From an uncultured Bacteroidota bacterium (GTDB taxonomy: Bacteria; Bacteroidota; Ignavibacteria; UBA10030; UBA8401), in assembly GCA_937920105.1 (NCBI GenBank), contig CALETH010000028.1, positions 27,960 through 91,959 on the forward strand: DNA of 64,000 bases, in the 5' to 3' direction. This document shows positions 9,954 to 17,636 of this stretch, in pieces. Made by a program: the position numbers and the translations under genes. Positions within the stretch are counted from its first letter, which is position 1, and each line of letters opens with the position of its first letter. Under the pieces are notes generated by a model, which saw only the letters and a list, made by a program, of their open reading frames with translations, did not search any database and was not told the DNA's origin.

Positions 9954-11129
9954 ATGAATAATACAATAAAGAAAAATGTTCTCTGTCTCTCTGTGATGGA
10001 AAATTGGGGCGGTGGTGAAGAATTTCTTCTTCACCTTAATCACAACGTTAAAGATTTTCATTGTATTATTGTAACTCCGGAAGGTGAAACATCCAAAAAA
10101 TTTCAAGAAAATGAAGTTGATTACATCATTCTCAACAGCATAAAAAAAATTTATAGAAAAGAAAATCAATGGAAATTTAGTGAAAAACTGTTTTTATGTT
10201 GGAATATTTTCTGTTCAATCCCTCAATTATTATGGATTATATATTCAAGAAACATTTCCTGCATTCTCCTTAACGGAAATTTTGCCGGATTGTTTGGAAT
10301 AATTCCTGGAATTCTCAGCAGAAAAAAAATACTATCCATTCAACATCTCATATATGAAAAAAAATCTCCTGACATAAAATTTCTTTCTATTATAAACCAT
10401 TTCGCTCATCAATGCGTTTGCGTTTCTCACGCTGTGTTAGAAAATATTTCTGTTTTATTGAGGAAAAAATTTCGTCCATCAAAATATACAGTCATCCATA
10501 ATGGTATTTCCCTTCCACCAAAAAAATCACAAAAAAAATATTATACTATTGTAAGAATTGGAATTATTGGCTCCATTATTAGAACAAAAGGAATTGATAT
10601 AATTATAGAATGTGTTGGAAAAATCAAAAAAAATAATCCAGAATTATCATTAGAAGTTTTATTATTTGGAAATGTAAGAGATAGTGAAGATTCGAGAAAA
10701 TATCAACGAGAACTCAAAAACCAAATACAATTTGGAAATTTAGAAAATATTGTTCATTGGCAAGGATATGCGGATTCAAAAGAAAAAATGTATTCAAATG
10801 TAGATATTGTTGTAAATTATTCACAAGTGCCAGAATCATTTTCACTTGTTGTAGCAGAAGCGATGGTACATAAAAAAATTGTCATTGCAGCAAATATTGG
10901 AGGACCAAAAGAAATTATTACCAATAAACAAAACGGATTTCTTGTTGAACCAAATAATCCACAATTATTACAAAATATTTTAGAATATTGTATTCAAAAT
11001 ATTTATTCTGCAGAATTTGAAAAAATACGAGAATATGCATACACCACAATAAAAAATAATTTTTCTATAGAACAATTTGCTTTGAATTATAATAAACTTT
11101 TTCATCAACTGATAAATTTCCTTAAATAA
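9954..11129 (+). CDS. Family 4 glycosyltransferase
   Basis: A 391-residue GT-B enzyme. The N-terminal half begins with a WGGGEEFLLHL loop typical of GT4 acceptor domains; the C-terminal half has the E-x7-E retaining motif region PESFSLVVAEAM followed by NIGGPKEII. It would transfer a sugar from a nucleotide donor to a lipid-linked or cell-surface glycan. The codons are strongly A/T-biased even for this genome. It is paired divergently with a GT2 gene; no wzx/wzy or sugar-nucleotide genes are nearby. Confidence 0.88.
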   Translation: MNNTIKKNVLCLSVMENWGGGEEFLLHLNHNVKDFHCIIVTPEGETSKKFQENEVDYIILNSIKKIYRKENQWKFSEKLFLCWNIFCSIPQLLWIIYSRNISCILLNGNFAGLFGIIPGILSRKKILSIQHLIYEKKSPDIKFLSIINHFAHQCVCVSHAVLENISVLLRKKFRPSKYTVIHNGISLPPKKSQKKYYTIVRIGIIGSIIRTKGIDIIIECVGKIKKNNPELSLEVLLFGNVRDSEDSRKYQRELKNQIQFGNLENIVHWQGYADSKEKMYSNVDIVVNYSQVPESFSLVVAEAMVHKKIVIAANIGGPKEIITNKQNGFLVEPNNPQLLQNILEYCIQNIYSAEFEKIREYAYTTIKNNFSIEQFALNYNKLFHQLINFLK

Positions 11130-11139
11130 AATCAACATC

Positions 11140-11187
11140 ATTCCCGCACGTTCCTGACCTGTCGTCAGGACAGGTTTTAGCGGGAAT
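11140..11187. repeat. Interspersed inverted repeat (ATTCCCGC ... GCGGGAAT) with nested hairpin
   Basis: Outer arms ATTCCCGC / GCGGGAAT enclose an inner hairpin CCTGAC / GTCAGG at 11153-11169. It lies between the GT4 gene and nadD and could act as a transcription or stability barrier. Confidence 0.75.
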
Positions 11188-11210
11188 CCATATACAAAAT
11201 TTATTTTACC

Positions 11211-11786
11211 ATGAACATCGGAATTTTCGGCGGAACATTTAATCCACCACACATCGGACATTTACTTGCTGCACAATCAGTACTAGAGCAAGGACAATTA
11301 GATAAAATTATTTTTGTTCCATCCTACATCACACCACATAAAAATAATGGAGAAGAAATTCTGGCACACCACCGTTTAACAATGACAAAACTTGCAATTC
11401 AAGAAAATCTATCATTTGAATGTTCAGATATCGAAATTCAAAAACAAGGAACATCCTATACCTATCAAACATTAGAATATTTTCAACAACAATATCCAGC
11501 AGCAAAATTTTTTCTCATTATTGGAATAGATAATTTTATTACATTTGAGCAATGGAAATTTCCAGAAAAAATTTTAAAAATGGCAACTCTTCTTGTTATA
11601 AACCGTCCACCAAAACAAACAATTCCCATAACAAAAATTCCGGCAAAACACATACTCATTCCAGATATTGAAATTTCATCCACAACCATTCGCAGCCGTG
11701 TAAAAAACAATCTCCCCATTCGATATTATGTGACCCCAAAAGTAGAAGAATACATTATTAAAAACTTACTCTATAACTATGATTAA
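11211..11786 (+). CDS. nadD: Nicotinate-nucleotide adenylyltransferase
   Basis: NadD makes deamido-NAD from nicotinate mononucleotide and ATP in NAD biosynthesis. The 191-residue length is typical. The nucleotidyltransferase signature GGTFNPPHIGH is at residues 6-16, and the C-terminal S-S-T-x-I-R element (EISSTTIRSR) is at about 158. The de novo step NadA is encoded at 35.2 kb, so both ends of the pathway are in the window but not in one operon. There is no gene for about 320 bp downstream. Confidence 0.95.
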   Translation: MNIGIFGGTFNPPHIGHLLAAQSVLEQGQLDKIIFVPSYITPHKNNGEEILAHHRLTMTKLAIQENLSFECSDIEIQKQGTSYTYQTLEYFQQQYPAAKFFLIIGIDNFITFEQWKFPEKILKMATLLVINRPPKQTIPITKIPAKHILIPDIEISSTTIRSRVKNNLPIRYYVTPKVEEYIIKNLLYNYD

Positions 11787-11808
11787 ATGATGTGTATGAT
11801 GGAATGAA

Positions 11809-11840
11809 GTAGTTGAGTAGTGAAGTAGATGAGTGGATGA
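11809..11840. repeat. Period-8 tandem array (GTAGTTGA-like)
   Basis: Four units in register of 8: GTAGTTGA, GTAGTGAA, GTAGATGA, GTGGATGA. It starts 23 bp after the nadD stop. Confidence 0.85.
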
Positions 11841-11871
11841 GATAACTAAAACCTTTAGGATTTCTGAATAC

Positions 11872-11899
11872 TTCATTGATAATTGTTCATTGATAATTG
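11872..11899. repeat. Two perfect 14-nt tandem units
   Basis: TTCATTGATAATTG occurs twice in tandem. On the opposite strand this is the CAATTATCAATGAA family also seen at 31973, 39929 and 40109. Confidence 0.85.
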
Positions 11900-11958
11900 A
11901 ATTTTTGTTTGCACGCTTTTTGTGTCCCGTGCTTTTTACGGGATTTGTTTATATATTT

Positions 11959-11994
11959 AACCATGATTAAAAGATTTGGAAGATTACCATGATT
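11959..11994. repeat. Nonamer-based element bounded by ACCATGATT
   Basis: On the minus strand it reads AATCATGGT, AATCTTCCA, AATCTTTT, AATCATGGT: about four 9-nt units. It lies upstream of the T9SS cargo gene at 12105; related elements are at 13936, 36203 and 40230. Confidence 0.7.
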
Positions 11995-12021
11995 TTTATA
12001 TTCATAGTAAATTTTCTGAGT

Positions 12022-12072
12022 ACTCATTACTGACAACTGATTACTTTTTTCTTAATTCATAATTCTTACTTT
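12022..12072. repeat. Period-7 tandem array (ACTGATT-like)
   Basis: Units ACTCATT, ACTGACA, ACTGATT, ACTTTTT, then a looser ATTCATA / ATTCTTA stretch, ending about 30 bp before the start of the T9SS cargo gene. Confidence 0.7.
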
Positions 12073-12104
12073 TTTTACTCACTTAATTTTAAAGGATAAT
12101 ATCG

Positions 12105-13934
12105 ATGAAAAAACTCACCCTCGCACTCTTCTTGTGCACCACCTTCGCCCTCTACGCACAAAACGGACCAGGCGGCATTGGCAAAACTGATGGCTCTTCC
12201 CCAGGACTTACTTTATGGTTAGATGCTGCAGACACAAGTACTATTACACTTATTAGCGATAGTGTTTCTCAATGGAGAGATAAAAGCGGAAAAACCAATC
12301 ACACCTCTTCCATTGCAGGAAGTCGCCCTCTCTACCAAACCAATAAATTTAATGAATTACCGGCAATACGGTTTGGCAGTGGGGGACTTTCAACTTATTT
12401 ACAAACAACAAATAATTTACCTCTTGATAATGCCACAATTTTTATTGTGTATAGAGATACACTACCCACAAATCTTACTGAACAATTAATTTCTTGTGGA
12501 ACCAATACTTTAGGATTTTTTGCTAGATTAACTGGAGGTAATAATAATGTAGTAGGTTCTTTTTCGTCAGCCACAGGAATAACAGCAACATTTTCTCGTC
12601 CTGATACATCACACATATTTATGCTACGACGGAATGGTACAACACAAGATATTTGGGGAGATGGACTTCAAAAAGTATCAACAAGTTCTGGCAGTGTGGC
12701 TACAACATCTTCTTCTCCATTGAGAATAGGTTATAGTAGTGTTAATACTTCTCCTTTTAACGGTTGGATAAAAGAAATCATCATCTACAACTACGCACTC
12801 AACGAAGCCGAACGTGCTTTAGTAGAAAACTACCTCTCCGCAAAATGGAACATCCCACTTATGGCTAATGATATTTATAGTGGAGATAATTCTGGTTATG
12901 ATTTTAATGTTGCAGGAATTTATCTTTATAACCGAGCGTTTAATTCTTTAAATGTTGCAACTTCCGATGGGCTTACTATACGTAATAGTACATTTTTTTA
13001 TGCGGACAATGACTACATTACATTTGGACATCAACAAAGTGGTATAAATAGTGTTATTGATGTAATGATAGACCAAGGAAATGCAACCAAATGTTGGTCA
13101 AGAAATTGGTCAATCACAAAAAATAGTCCCGACCCAACTTCAGATAGACTCATTGATATAGTATTTGATTTTAGTGATGCAGGAATGAATATTACACCAA
13201 GTGGAACATATTATCTTCTTAAATCCAGTGATGGTACAACATGGTCAGAAGTTGCAAACCATTCTACCATACAAAATGTAGACCAAGTATTTTTTAATAA
13301 TATAGAGTCAAGCAACTTTCCCACAGGAACTATTATCACCATCGGAGCAAGTAGTGCAACAGCACTTCCAGTTACACTCACCTCATTTACCGTAACACTG
13401 CAAAACAATACACCACATCTCCAATGGCAAACTGCAAGTGAGGTTAATAGCAAAGGGTTTAATGTACAGAGGTCAGAAATCAGTAATCAGAACTCAGTTT
13501 GGAAAACAATTGGTTTTGTAGCAAGCAAAAATAGTACATCAAACTATACACAAAACTATAGTTTTATAGATAAATCTGCAATGAGTGGAAAAAATACCTA
13601 CCGTCTCCAACAAATAGATAACGATGGAAAAACTCAATACAGCCAAGAATATTCTATCACTGTTGTACCAGGTGAGTATTTTGTTTCTGAAAGTTATCCA
13701 AACCCATTCAATCCAACAACAAGTATCAACTATCAAATACCAACAAACAATCTGGTAACATTGAAAGTCTATAATTTACTCGGAGAAGAAATTGCAACAT
13801 TAGTGAATGAAGAAAAACCCGCAGGAACATACAACGTCAACTTTGATGGCAGTTCACTTCCCAGTGGAATGTATTTCTACAAACTCAATGCTGGTAAGTT
13901 TTCTGAAACCAAAAAAATGATGTTGTTGAAGTAG
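12105..13934 (+). CDS. Secreted T9SS type A sorting-domain protein with LamG-like domain
   Basis: The 609-residue precursor has a signal peptide (about 1-19, ending ALYAQ). A concanavalin/LamG-like beta-sandwich follows at about 30-255 (TLWLDAADTSTI, IIIYNYALNEAERALVENYLS). A middle beta-rich region leads to a fibronectin-like segment near 440-520. The C-terminal T9SS sorting domain covers about 525-609 (SYPNPFNPTTS, LGEEIATLVNEE, GMYFYKLNAGKF). It should be exported by Sec, moved across the outer membrane by T9SS and cleaved by PorU (57.1 kb). At 13472-13499 the coding sequence contains a four-unit heptad array translated as part of RSEISNQNSVWK. The substrate is unknown. Confidence 0.9.
   Translation: MKKLTLALFLCTTFALYAQNGPGGIGKTDGSSPGLTLWLDAADTSTITLISDSVSQWRDKSGKTNHTSSIAGSRPLYQTNKFNELPAIRFGSGGLSTYLQTTNNLPLDNATIFIVYRDTLPTNLTEQLISCGTNTLGFFARLTGGNNNVVGSFSSATGITATFSRPDTSHIFMLRRNGTTQDIWGDGLQKVSTSSGSVATTSSSPLRIGYSSVNTSPFNGWIKEIIIYNYALNEAERALVENYLSAKWNIPLMANDIYSGDNSGYDFNVAGIYLYNRAFNSLNVATSDGLTIRNSTFFYADNDYITFGHQQSGINSVIDVMIDQGNATKCWSRNWSITKNSPDPTSDRLIDIVFDFSDAGMNITPSGTYYLLKSSDGTTWSEVANHSTIQNVDQVFFNNIESSNFPTGTIITIGASSATALPVTLTSFTVTLQNNTPHLQWQTASEVNSKGFNVQRSEISNQNSVWKTIGFVASKNSTSNYTQNYSFIDKSAMSGKNTYRLQQIDNDGKTQYSQEYSITVVPGEYFVSESYPNPFNPTTSINYQIPTNNLVTLKVYNLLGEEIATLVNEEKPAGTYNVNFDGSSLPSGMYFYKLNAGKFSETKKMMLLK
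13472..13499. repeat. Period-7 array inside a coding sequence
   Basis: Units GTCAGAA, ATCAGTA, ATCAGAA, CTCAGTT read in frame within the T9SS cargo gene, in the fibronectin-like region. Confidence 0.75.
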
Positions 13935-13935
13935 T

Positions 13936-13971
13936 ATCATGATTTTTAGGATTACAAGATTTATCATGATT
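13936..13971. repeat. Nonamer-based element bounded by ATCATGATT
   Basis: ATCATGATT at each end with ATTTTTAGG / ATTACAAG units between. It begins 1 bp after the stop of the T9SS cargo gene. Confidence 0.7.
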
Positions 13972-13977
13972 GTGTAG

Positions 13978-14007
13978 GAGCGGATGCAAATCCGCTCTTT
14001 ATTTTTT
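13978..14007 (+). terminator. Rho-independent terminator of the T9SS cargo gene
   Basis: Stem GAGCGGAT / ATCCGCTC with GCAA loop, followed by TTTATTTTTT. Confidence 0.85.
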
Positions 14008-14009
14008 AG

Positions 14010-14042
14010 AGACTACAAAAGTTTTAAAAACTTTTGTAGTCT
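14010..14042. repeat. 33-bp perfect palindrome with AAGTTTT core (family copy 2)
   Basis: Left arm AGACTACAAAAGTTTT, central A, right arm exactly complementary. Convergent intergenic region. Confidence 0.9.
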
Positions 14043-14052
14043 TGGTAAAACA

Positions 14053-14098
14053 AAACCCTGCCAGATTTTAATTCGCCTGTGGCGAACTGGCAGGGTTT
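14053..14098. repeat. Compound inverted repeat (AAACCCTGCCAG ... CTGGCAGGGTTT)
   Basis: Twelve-bp outer arms enclose an inner TTCGCC / GGCGAA hairpin. The outer arms resemble those of the 33-bp palindrome at 44537. Confidence 0.75.
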
Positions 14099-14164
14099 AT
14101 TTTGTTTTTGTTTACGAGATTCCTCACTACTCTCGGAATGACAATCATATAAATACAAAAATTC

Positions 14165-14200
14165 TCATCTACTCCACTACTCATCTACTCAATCACTCAC
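14165..14200. repeat. Period-8 tandem array (GTAGATGA-like, minus strand)
   Basis: Plus-strand units TCATCTAC, TCCACTAC, TCATCTAC, TCAATCAC. The stop codon of the acyl-CoA dehydrogenase gene (14197-14199) lies in the array. Confidence 0.85.
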
Positions 14201-15336
14201 CTCAACAAATTTCTCGCAATAACAATGCGTTGAATTTCTGAAGTCCCTTCGTAAATTTCTGTAATTTTTGCATCACGCAAATATCTTTCTACATTATACT
14301 CACGAATGTATCCATATCCACCATGAATTTGAATTGCTTCCAAAGCAGATTTCACTGCAGTTTTGGATGCGTATAATTTTGCCATCGCTGCTTGTTGAGA
14401 ATAATTTTTTCCTGCATCTTTTAAAATTGCTGCTTGGTACACTAACATTCGTGACGCTTCTATTTCTGTTGCCATATCGGCAATTTTAAATTGTATTGCT
14501 TGAAGATGTGCAATTGGTTGGTCAAACGCTTTTCGCTGTTTAGAATAATTTATGGAAGCATCCAAACATGCTTGAGCAATTCCAAGTGCTTGTGAACCAA
14601 TACCAATGCGTCCACCATCCAAAGTTTTCATTGCGAACTTAAAACCAAAACCCTCTTCTCCTATTCTATTGGCAACGGGAACTTTAACATCTTGAAATGC
14701 AAGCGAAACGGTATCAGAACTTCGAATTCCTAATTTTTTTTCTTTCTTTCCAACAGAAAATCCGGGAAAATCTTTTTCTACAATAAATGCACTAATTCCG
14801 TGCGAACCTTTGGAAGCATCTGTTGTTGCCATCACTAACGCATAATCTGCATTCACACCATTAGTAATCCAATTTTTAATTCCGTTCAAAATATAATAAT
14901 CACCATCTCGCACTGCTGTAGTTCGTTGATTGGTTGCATCACTTCCTGCTTCTGGCTCAGAAAGTGCAAAAGCACCAAGTTTTTTTCCTGATGCTAACGG
15001 AACAAGATATTGTTGTTTTTGTTCTTCATTTCCAAATTGATTTATTCCATAACACACAAGTGAATTATTAACGGACATAACTACTCCGCAAGAAGCGTCA
15101 ACACGAGAAATTTCTTCTACAGCAATTGCATAACTGAGCGTATCAAGTCCTGCACCACCATATTGTTCAGGAATCATCATTCCCATAAAACCAAGTTCGC
15201 CGAGTTTTTTTACGGCTTCATGCGGAAACTCTTCTTTTTCATCTCGCACATCCGCAGTTGGTGCGAGTTCATCAACAGCAAATTGACGCGCTGTTTCTCG
15301 TATCATTTGTTGCGTTTCTGATAATTGAAATTGCAT
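14197..15336 (-). CDS. Acyl-CoA dehydrogenase (short-chain/butyryl type)
   Basis: A 379-residue FAD enzyme that oxidises acyl-CoA to trans-2-enoyl-CoA, passing electrons to ETF. The family motifs GAFALSEPEAGSDA and GYIREYNVERYLRD are present, and the catalytic base is Glu at about 363 in IYEGTSEIQRIV, the position used by short- and medium-chain enzymes. It lies downstream of vanW-like and 3-hydroxybutyryl-CoA dehydrogenase genes on the same strand, so a C4 pathway is plausible. The chain length is inferred from similarity only. The last codons are formed by an octad repeat. Confidence 0.92.
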   Translation of the reverse strand: MQFQLSETQQMIRETARQFAVDELAPTADVRDEKEEFPHEAVKKLGELGFMGMMIPEQYGGAGLDTLSYAIAVEEISRVDASCGVVMSVNNSLVCYGINQFGNEEQKQQYLVPLASGKKLGAFALSEPEAGSDATNQRTTAVRDGDYYILNGIKNWITNGVNADYALVMATTDASKGSHGISAFIVEKDFPGFSVGKKEKKLGIRSSDTVSLAFQDVKVPVANRIGEEGFGFKFAMKTLDGGRIGIGSQALGIAQACLDASINYSKQRKAFDQPIAHLQAIQFKIADMATEIEASRMLVYQAAILKDAGKNYSQQAAMAKLYASKTAVKSALEAIQIHGGYGYIREYNVERYLRDAKITEIYEGTSEIQRIVIARNLLR

Positions 15337-15378
15337 AATACTTTACAAATTAATGAATAAAATTAATGATTTATTTTT

Positions 15379-16233
15379 CTATATTTTTTGTAATTGTTCT
15401 TTTGTCAATTCTTCTTTTCTCACTTCTCTATAATTATCTGGTTGATACATTACTTGAGCAAAATTTTTTGTAAGTAACTCTGTTTCAATAATTTTACCAC
15501 TTTCAAATTTTAATGTTTTATTTCGCCAGATTTCGTTTTTTCTATAAAAATTTTCTTCCACTTTTAAAAACTCATGTTCTTTTTCAAAAACATGATAATT
15601 ATAGTCCAATTCTGTATTTATTCGCAAATCTCCATCCAAACATTTTTCTGATAACCAAAGATTTATTTGATATGTGTGAGAAGTATTATTAGTAAATTGA
15701 TAATCAAGATAATTGTAAAATATCGTTGCCCCACTTCCAAATGGAAGAACTCTTCCATCGTCAGGAAAAGGGTCAAAACTATAATGGTAACGTTCTACAA
15801 CTGTTAAAGGACTATGAATAACAAGCCAATGAAGTAAATTAGAAATCTGACACAAACCTCCACCAATTCCGGGCTTTGCTCTGCCAAAACTTAATTCCAT
15901 TCCTAAAAGATACCCTTTTCGTTTTGTCGGTAATCCAACCAATTTACAAAAAGAAAATGTTTCACCTGGCTTAATTAAAATTCCATTAATTTTTTCTATG
16001 GCAATTTTAAGATTGGTAACTTTATTTATTTGTAATTGCATATCTGTTCCGCTCAATTTTCGCAAAAGAACAGATTGATGTTTTTTTATTCTATATGGTA
16101 ATGATGTTTTTGAAAATTTTGTCGCATATCGCTTTTTTCCAAAATACCAATGGAGATAACGTCGAATTCTTTTTTCCCAAACAGAAATAAAATATAAAAT
16201 TGGATGGTACTGACTTAGTAATTTTTTCTGCAT
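15379..16233 (-). CDS. VanW family protein
   Basis: A 284-residue protein with the VanW signature: KPGETFSFCKLVG, then GGGLCQISNLLHW and FGSGATIFYNY. VanW-like proteins were first seen in vancomycin-resistance clusters, but the biochemical role is unknown and most homologues are unrelated to resistance. No clear signal peptide; the N-terminus is strongly basic. It is packed between hbd (9 bp) and acd (42 bp) in one apparent operon, which gives no obvious functional link. Nothing here suggests glycopeptide resistance. Confidence 0.85.
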   Translation of the reverse strand: MQKKLLSQYHPILYFISVWEKRIRRYLHWYFGKKRYATKFSKTSLPYRIKKHQSVLLRKLSGTDMQLQINKVTNLKIAIEKINGILIKPGETFSFCKLVGLPTKRKGYLLGMELSFGRAKPGIGGGLCQISNLLHWLVIHSPLTVVERYHYSFDPFPDDGRVLPFGSGATIFYNYLDYQFTNNTSHTYQINLWLSEKCLDGDLRINTELDYNYHVFEKEHEFLKVEENFYRKNEIWRNKTLKFESGKIIETELLTKNFAQVMYQPDNYREVRKEELTKEQLQKI

Positions 16234-16242
16234 GGTATAAAA

Positions 16243-17091
16243 TTATTTGTATTCAAAAAACCCTTTTCCGGATTTTTTTCCTAAATATCCTGCAGCAACC
16301 ATTTTTTTCAACAATGGACATGGACGATATTTTGAATCTCCCAAACCATCATACAATACATTCATAATAGAAAGACATACATCTAAACCAATAAAATCCG
16401 CAAGGGTTAACGGACCCATAGGATGATTCATTCCTAATTTCATTACCGTATCAATTGCTTCGGGAGTTGCAACGCCTTCCATCACACAATACATTGCTTC
16501 ATTTAACATCGGCAACAAAATTCTGTTAGAAATAAATCCGGGATAATCATTTACTTCTACCGGAACTTTTTCTAATTTTTCTGAAAGTGTTTTTACGGTT
16601 TGATATGTTTCATTGGAAGTTGCAAGTCCACGAATAACTTCTACCAATTTCATTATTGGTACGGGATTCATAAAGTGCATTCCAATTACTTTTTCGGGAC
16701 GTTTTGTTACTGCGGCAATTTCTGTAATGGATATTGATGATGTGTTGGATGCTAAAATTGCATTCGCTGGAGCATTGGCATCTATCGTTTTAAAAATCTC
16801 CAGTTTAATATTTTTATTTTCTGTTGCGGCTTCTATAATAAGGTCTGCGTTTTTTACAGATTCGTTAAGATTTGTTTTGAGGGAAATTTTTTTAAGTGTA
16901 TTTTCTTTTTGTTCGGCAGTAAGTGTTCCCTTTTTTACTTGTCGTTCTAAATTTGCAGAAATTGTGTTGAGTGCTTTTTCCAAAAATTCTTGTTTGATAT
17001 CATTAAGAATGACGTTGAAACCATATTGTGCAAAAACGTGAGCAATTCCGTTTCCCATTGTTCCTGCACCAATTACTGTAATGTTGTTCAT
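16243..17091 (-). CDS. 3-hydroxybutyryl-CoA dehydrogenase
   Basis: The 282-residue protein has an N-terminal Rossmann fold (VIGAGTMGNGIAHVFAQ, residues 5-21) and a C-terminal helical 3HCDH domain (residues about 185-280; GFISNRILLPMLNEA, NHPMGPLTLADFIGLD). The catalytic His is in GMHFMNPVP. It interconverts acetoacetyl-CoA and 3-hydroxybutyryl-CoA using NAD(P)H. Together with the acyl-CoA dehydrogenase downstream it suggests butyrate or beta-oxidation metabolism; no crotonase or thiolase gene is in the window. Its leader carries one copy of a 29-bp direct repeat that flanks the gene upstream. Confidence 0.93.
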   Translation of the reverse strand: MNNITVIGAGTMGNGIAHVFAQYGFNVILNDIKQEFLEKALNTISANLERQVKKGTLTAEQKENTLKKISLKTNLNESVKNADLIIEAATENKNIKLEIFKTIDANAPANAILASNTSSISITEIAAVTKRPEKVIGMHFMNPVPIMKLVEVIRGLATSNETYQTVKTLSEKLEKVPVEVNDYPGFISNRILLPMLNEAMYCVMEGVATPEAIDTVMKLGMNHPMGPLTLADFIGLDVCLSIMNVLYDGLGDSKYRPCPLLKKMVAAGYLGKKSGKGFFEYK

Positions 17092-17092
17092 A

Positions 17093-17121
17093 GAAATTCC
17101 TTATTGTGTTTTTAAGATTTT
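17093..17121. repeat. 29-bp perfect direct repeat, copy 1
   Basis: Begins GAAATTCCTTATTGTG and ends TTTAAGATTTT; identical to 17608-17636. The two copies bracket exactly one gene. Confidence 0.9.
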
Positions 17122-17127
17122 TGTAAA

Positions 17128-17607
17128 TTACGATGGGATTTTTTGCATGTGTTTACCAATATTCCCAGTAGACCAATAATGTTCAAGTTCAAAAAAAAGT
17201 TTTAATAAATTGTCCACGACTTCTTTCGTTGAACATAATTTTGGCTTACCAAATAAACGCTGAAATAATGTATTATCTTGACGAAACCATTTTCGTGAAG
17301 AAAAACGTCCTTTACGAGGTTGAAGATGTCCACTATCTGGTAACCAAGACGCAAAAATATTTTCGGGAGTCATAAATTTCGTACCAATCATTTCTCCATT
17401 GGAATTGCATGTACCATAATTAATTCGAAATCTTGCCATACCATATTTATCCCATTGAATCTCAAAAATATGAACCTGTTGGTTAGCCCAACGTCGAAAT
17501 ACCCAAAAAAAACGAGGTTCACGTAAGTCTACAATAAAACCACGTTCTTGAACTATAGGGAAAAAACATTGCTTAATCTCGTTTCGAAGCGGTGCAGTCT
17601 TAGCCAT
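17128..17607 (-). CDS. Hypothetical protein, inserted between 29-bp direct repeats
   Basis: A 159-residue soluble protein, unusually rich in Arg, Trp and Phe for this Lys/Asn-rich genome (LREPRFFWVFRRWANQQ; PRKGRFSSRKWFRQDN), and with less A/T-biased codons. The general layout (helix, then strand pairs, then a C-terminal helix KEVVDNLLKLFFELEHYW) recalls DUF4304-like proteins, but I cannot confirm that. Perfect 29-bp direct repeats made of the Fic gene's 3' end and the hbd leader flank it, and it separates two genes that otherwise would adjoin. This looks like a recent single-gene insertion. Function unknown. Confidence 0.75.
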   Translation of the reverse strand: MAKTAPLRNEIKQCFFPIVQERGFIVDLREPRFFWVFRRWANQQVHIFEIQWDKYGMARFRINYGTCNSNGEMIGTKFMTPENIFASWLPDSGHLQPRKGRFSSRKWFRQDNTLFQRLFGKPKLCSTKEVVDNLLKLFFELEHYWSTGNIGKHMQKIPS

Positions 17608-17636
17608 GAAATTCCTTATTGTGTTTTTAAGATTTT
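17608..17636. repeat. 29-bp perfect direct repeat, copy 2
   Basis: Identical to 17093-17121. This copy includes the last codons and stop of the Fic gene, so it is probably the ancestral one. Confidence 0.9.

Larger units (their letters stand above)
11787..12104. other. 318-bp gene-free spacer built from short tandem repeats
   Basis: Contains an octad array, a 14-nt tandem pair, a nonamer-type element and a heptad array, described separately. No promoter I can name with confidence and no small ORF worth calling. Confidence 0.6.

Noticed and set aside
15379..16233. Vancomycin-resistance gene (VanW)
   Set aside because: Only the VanW-like family is present; no vanHAX or VanS/VanR genes, and homologues are widespread in sensitive and Gram-negative bacteria.
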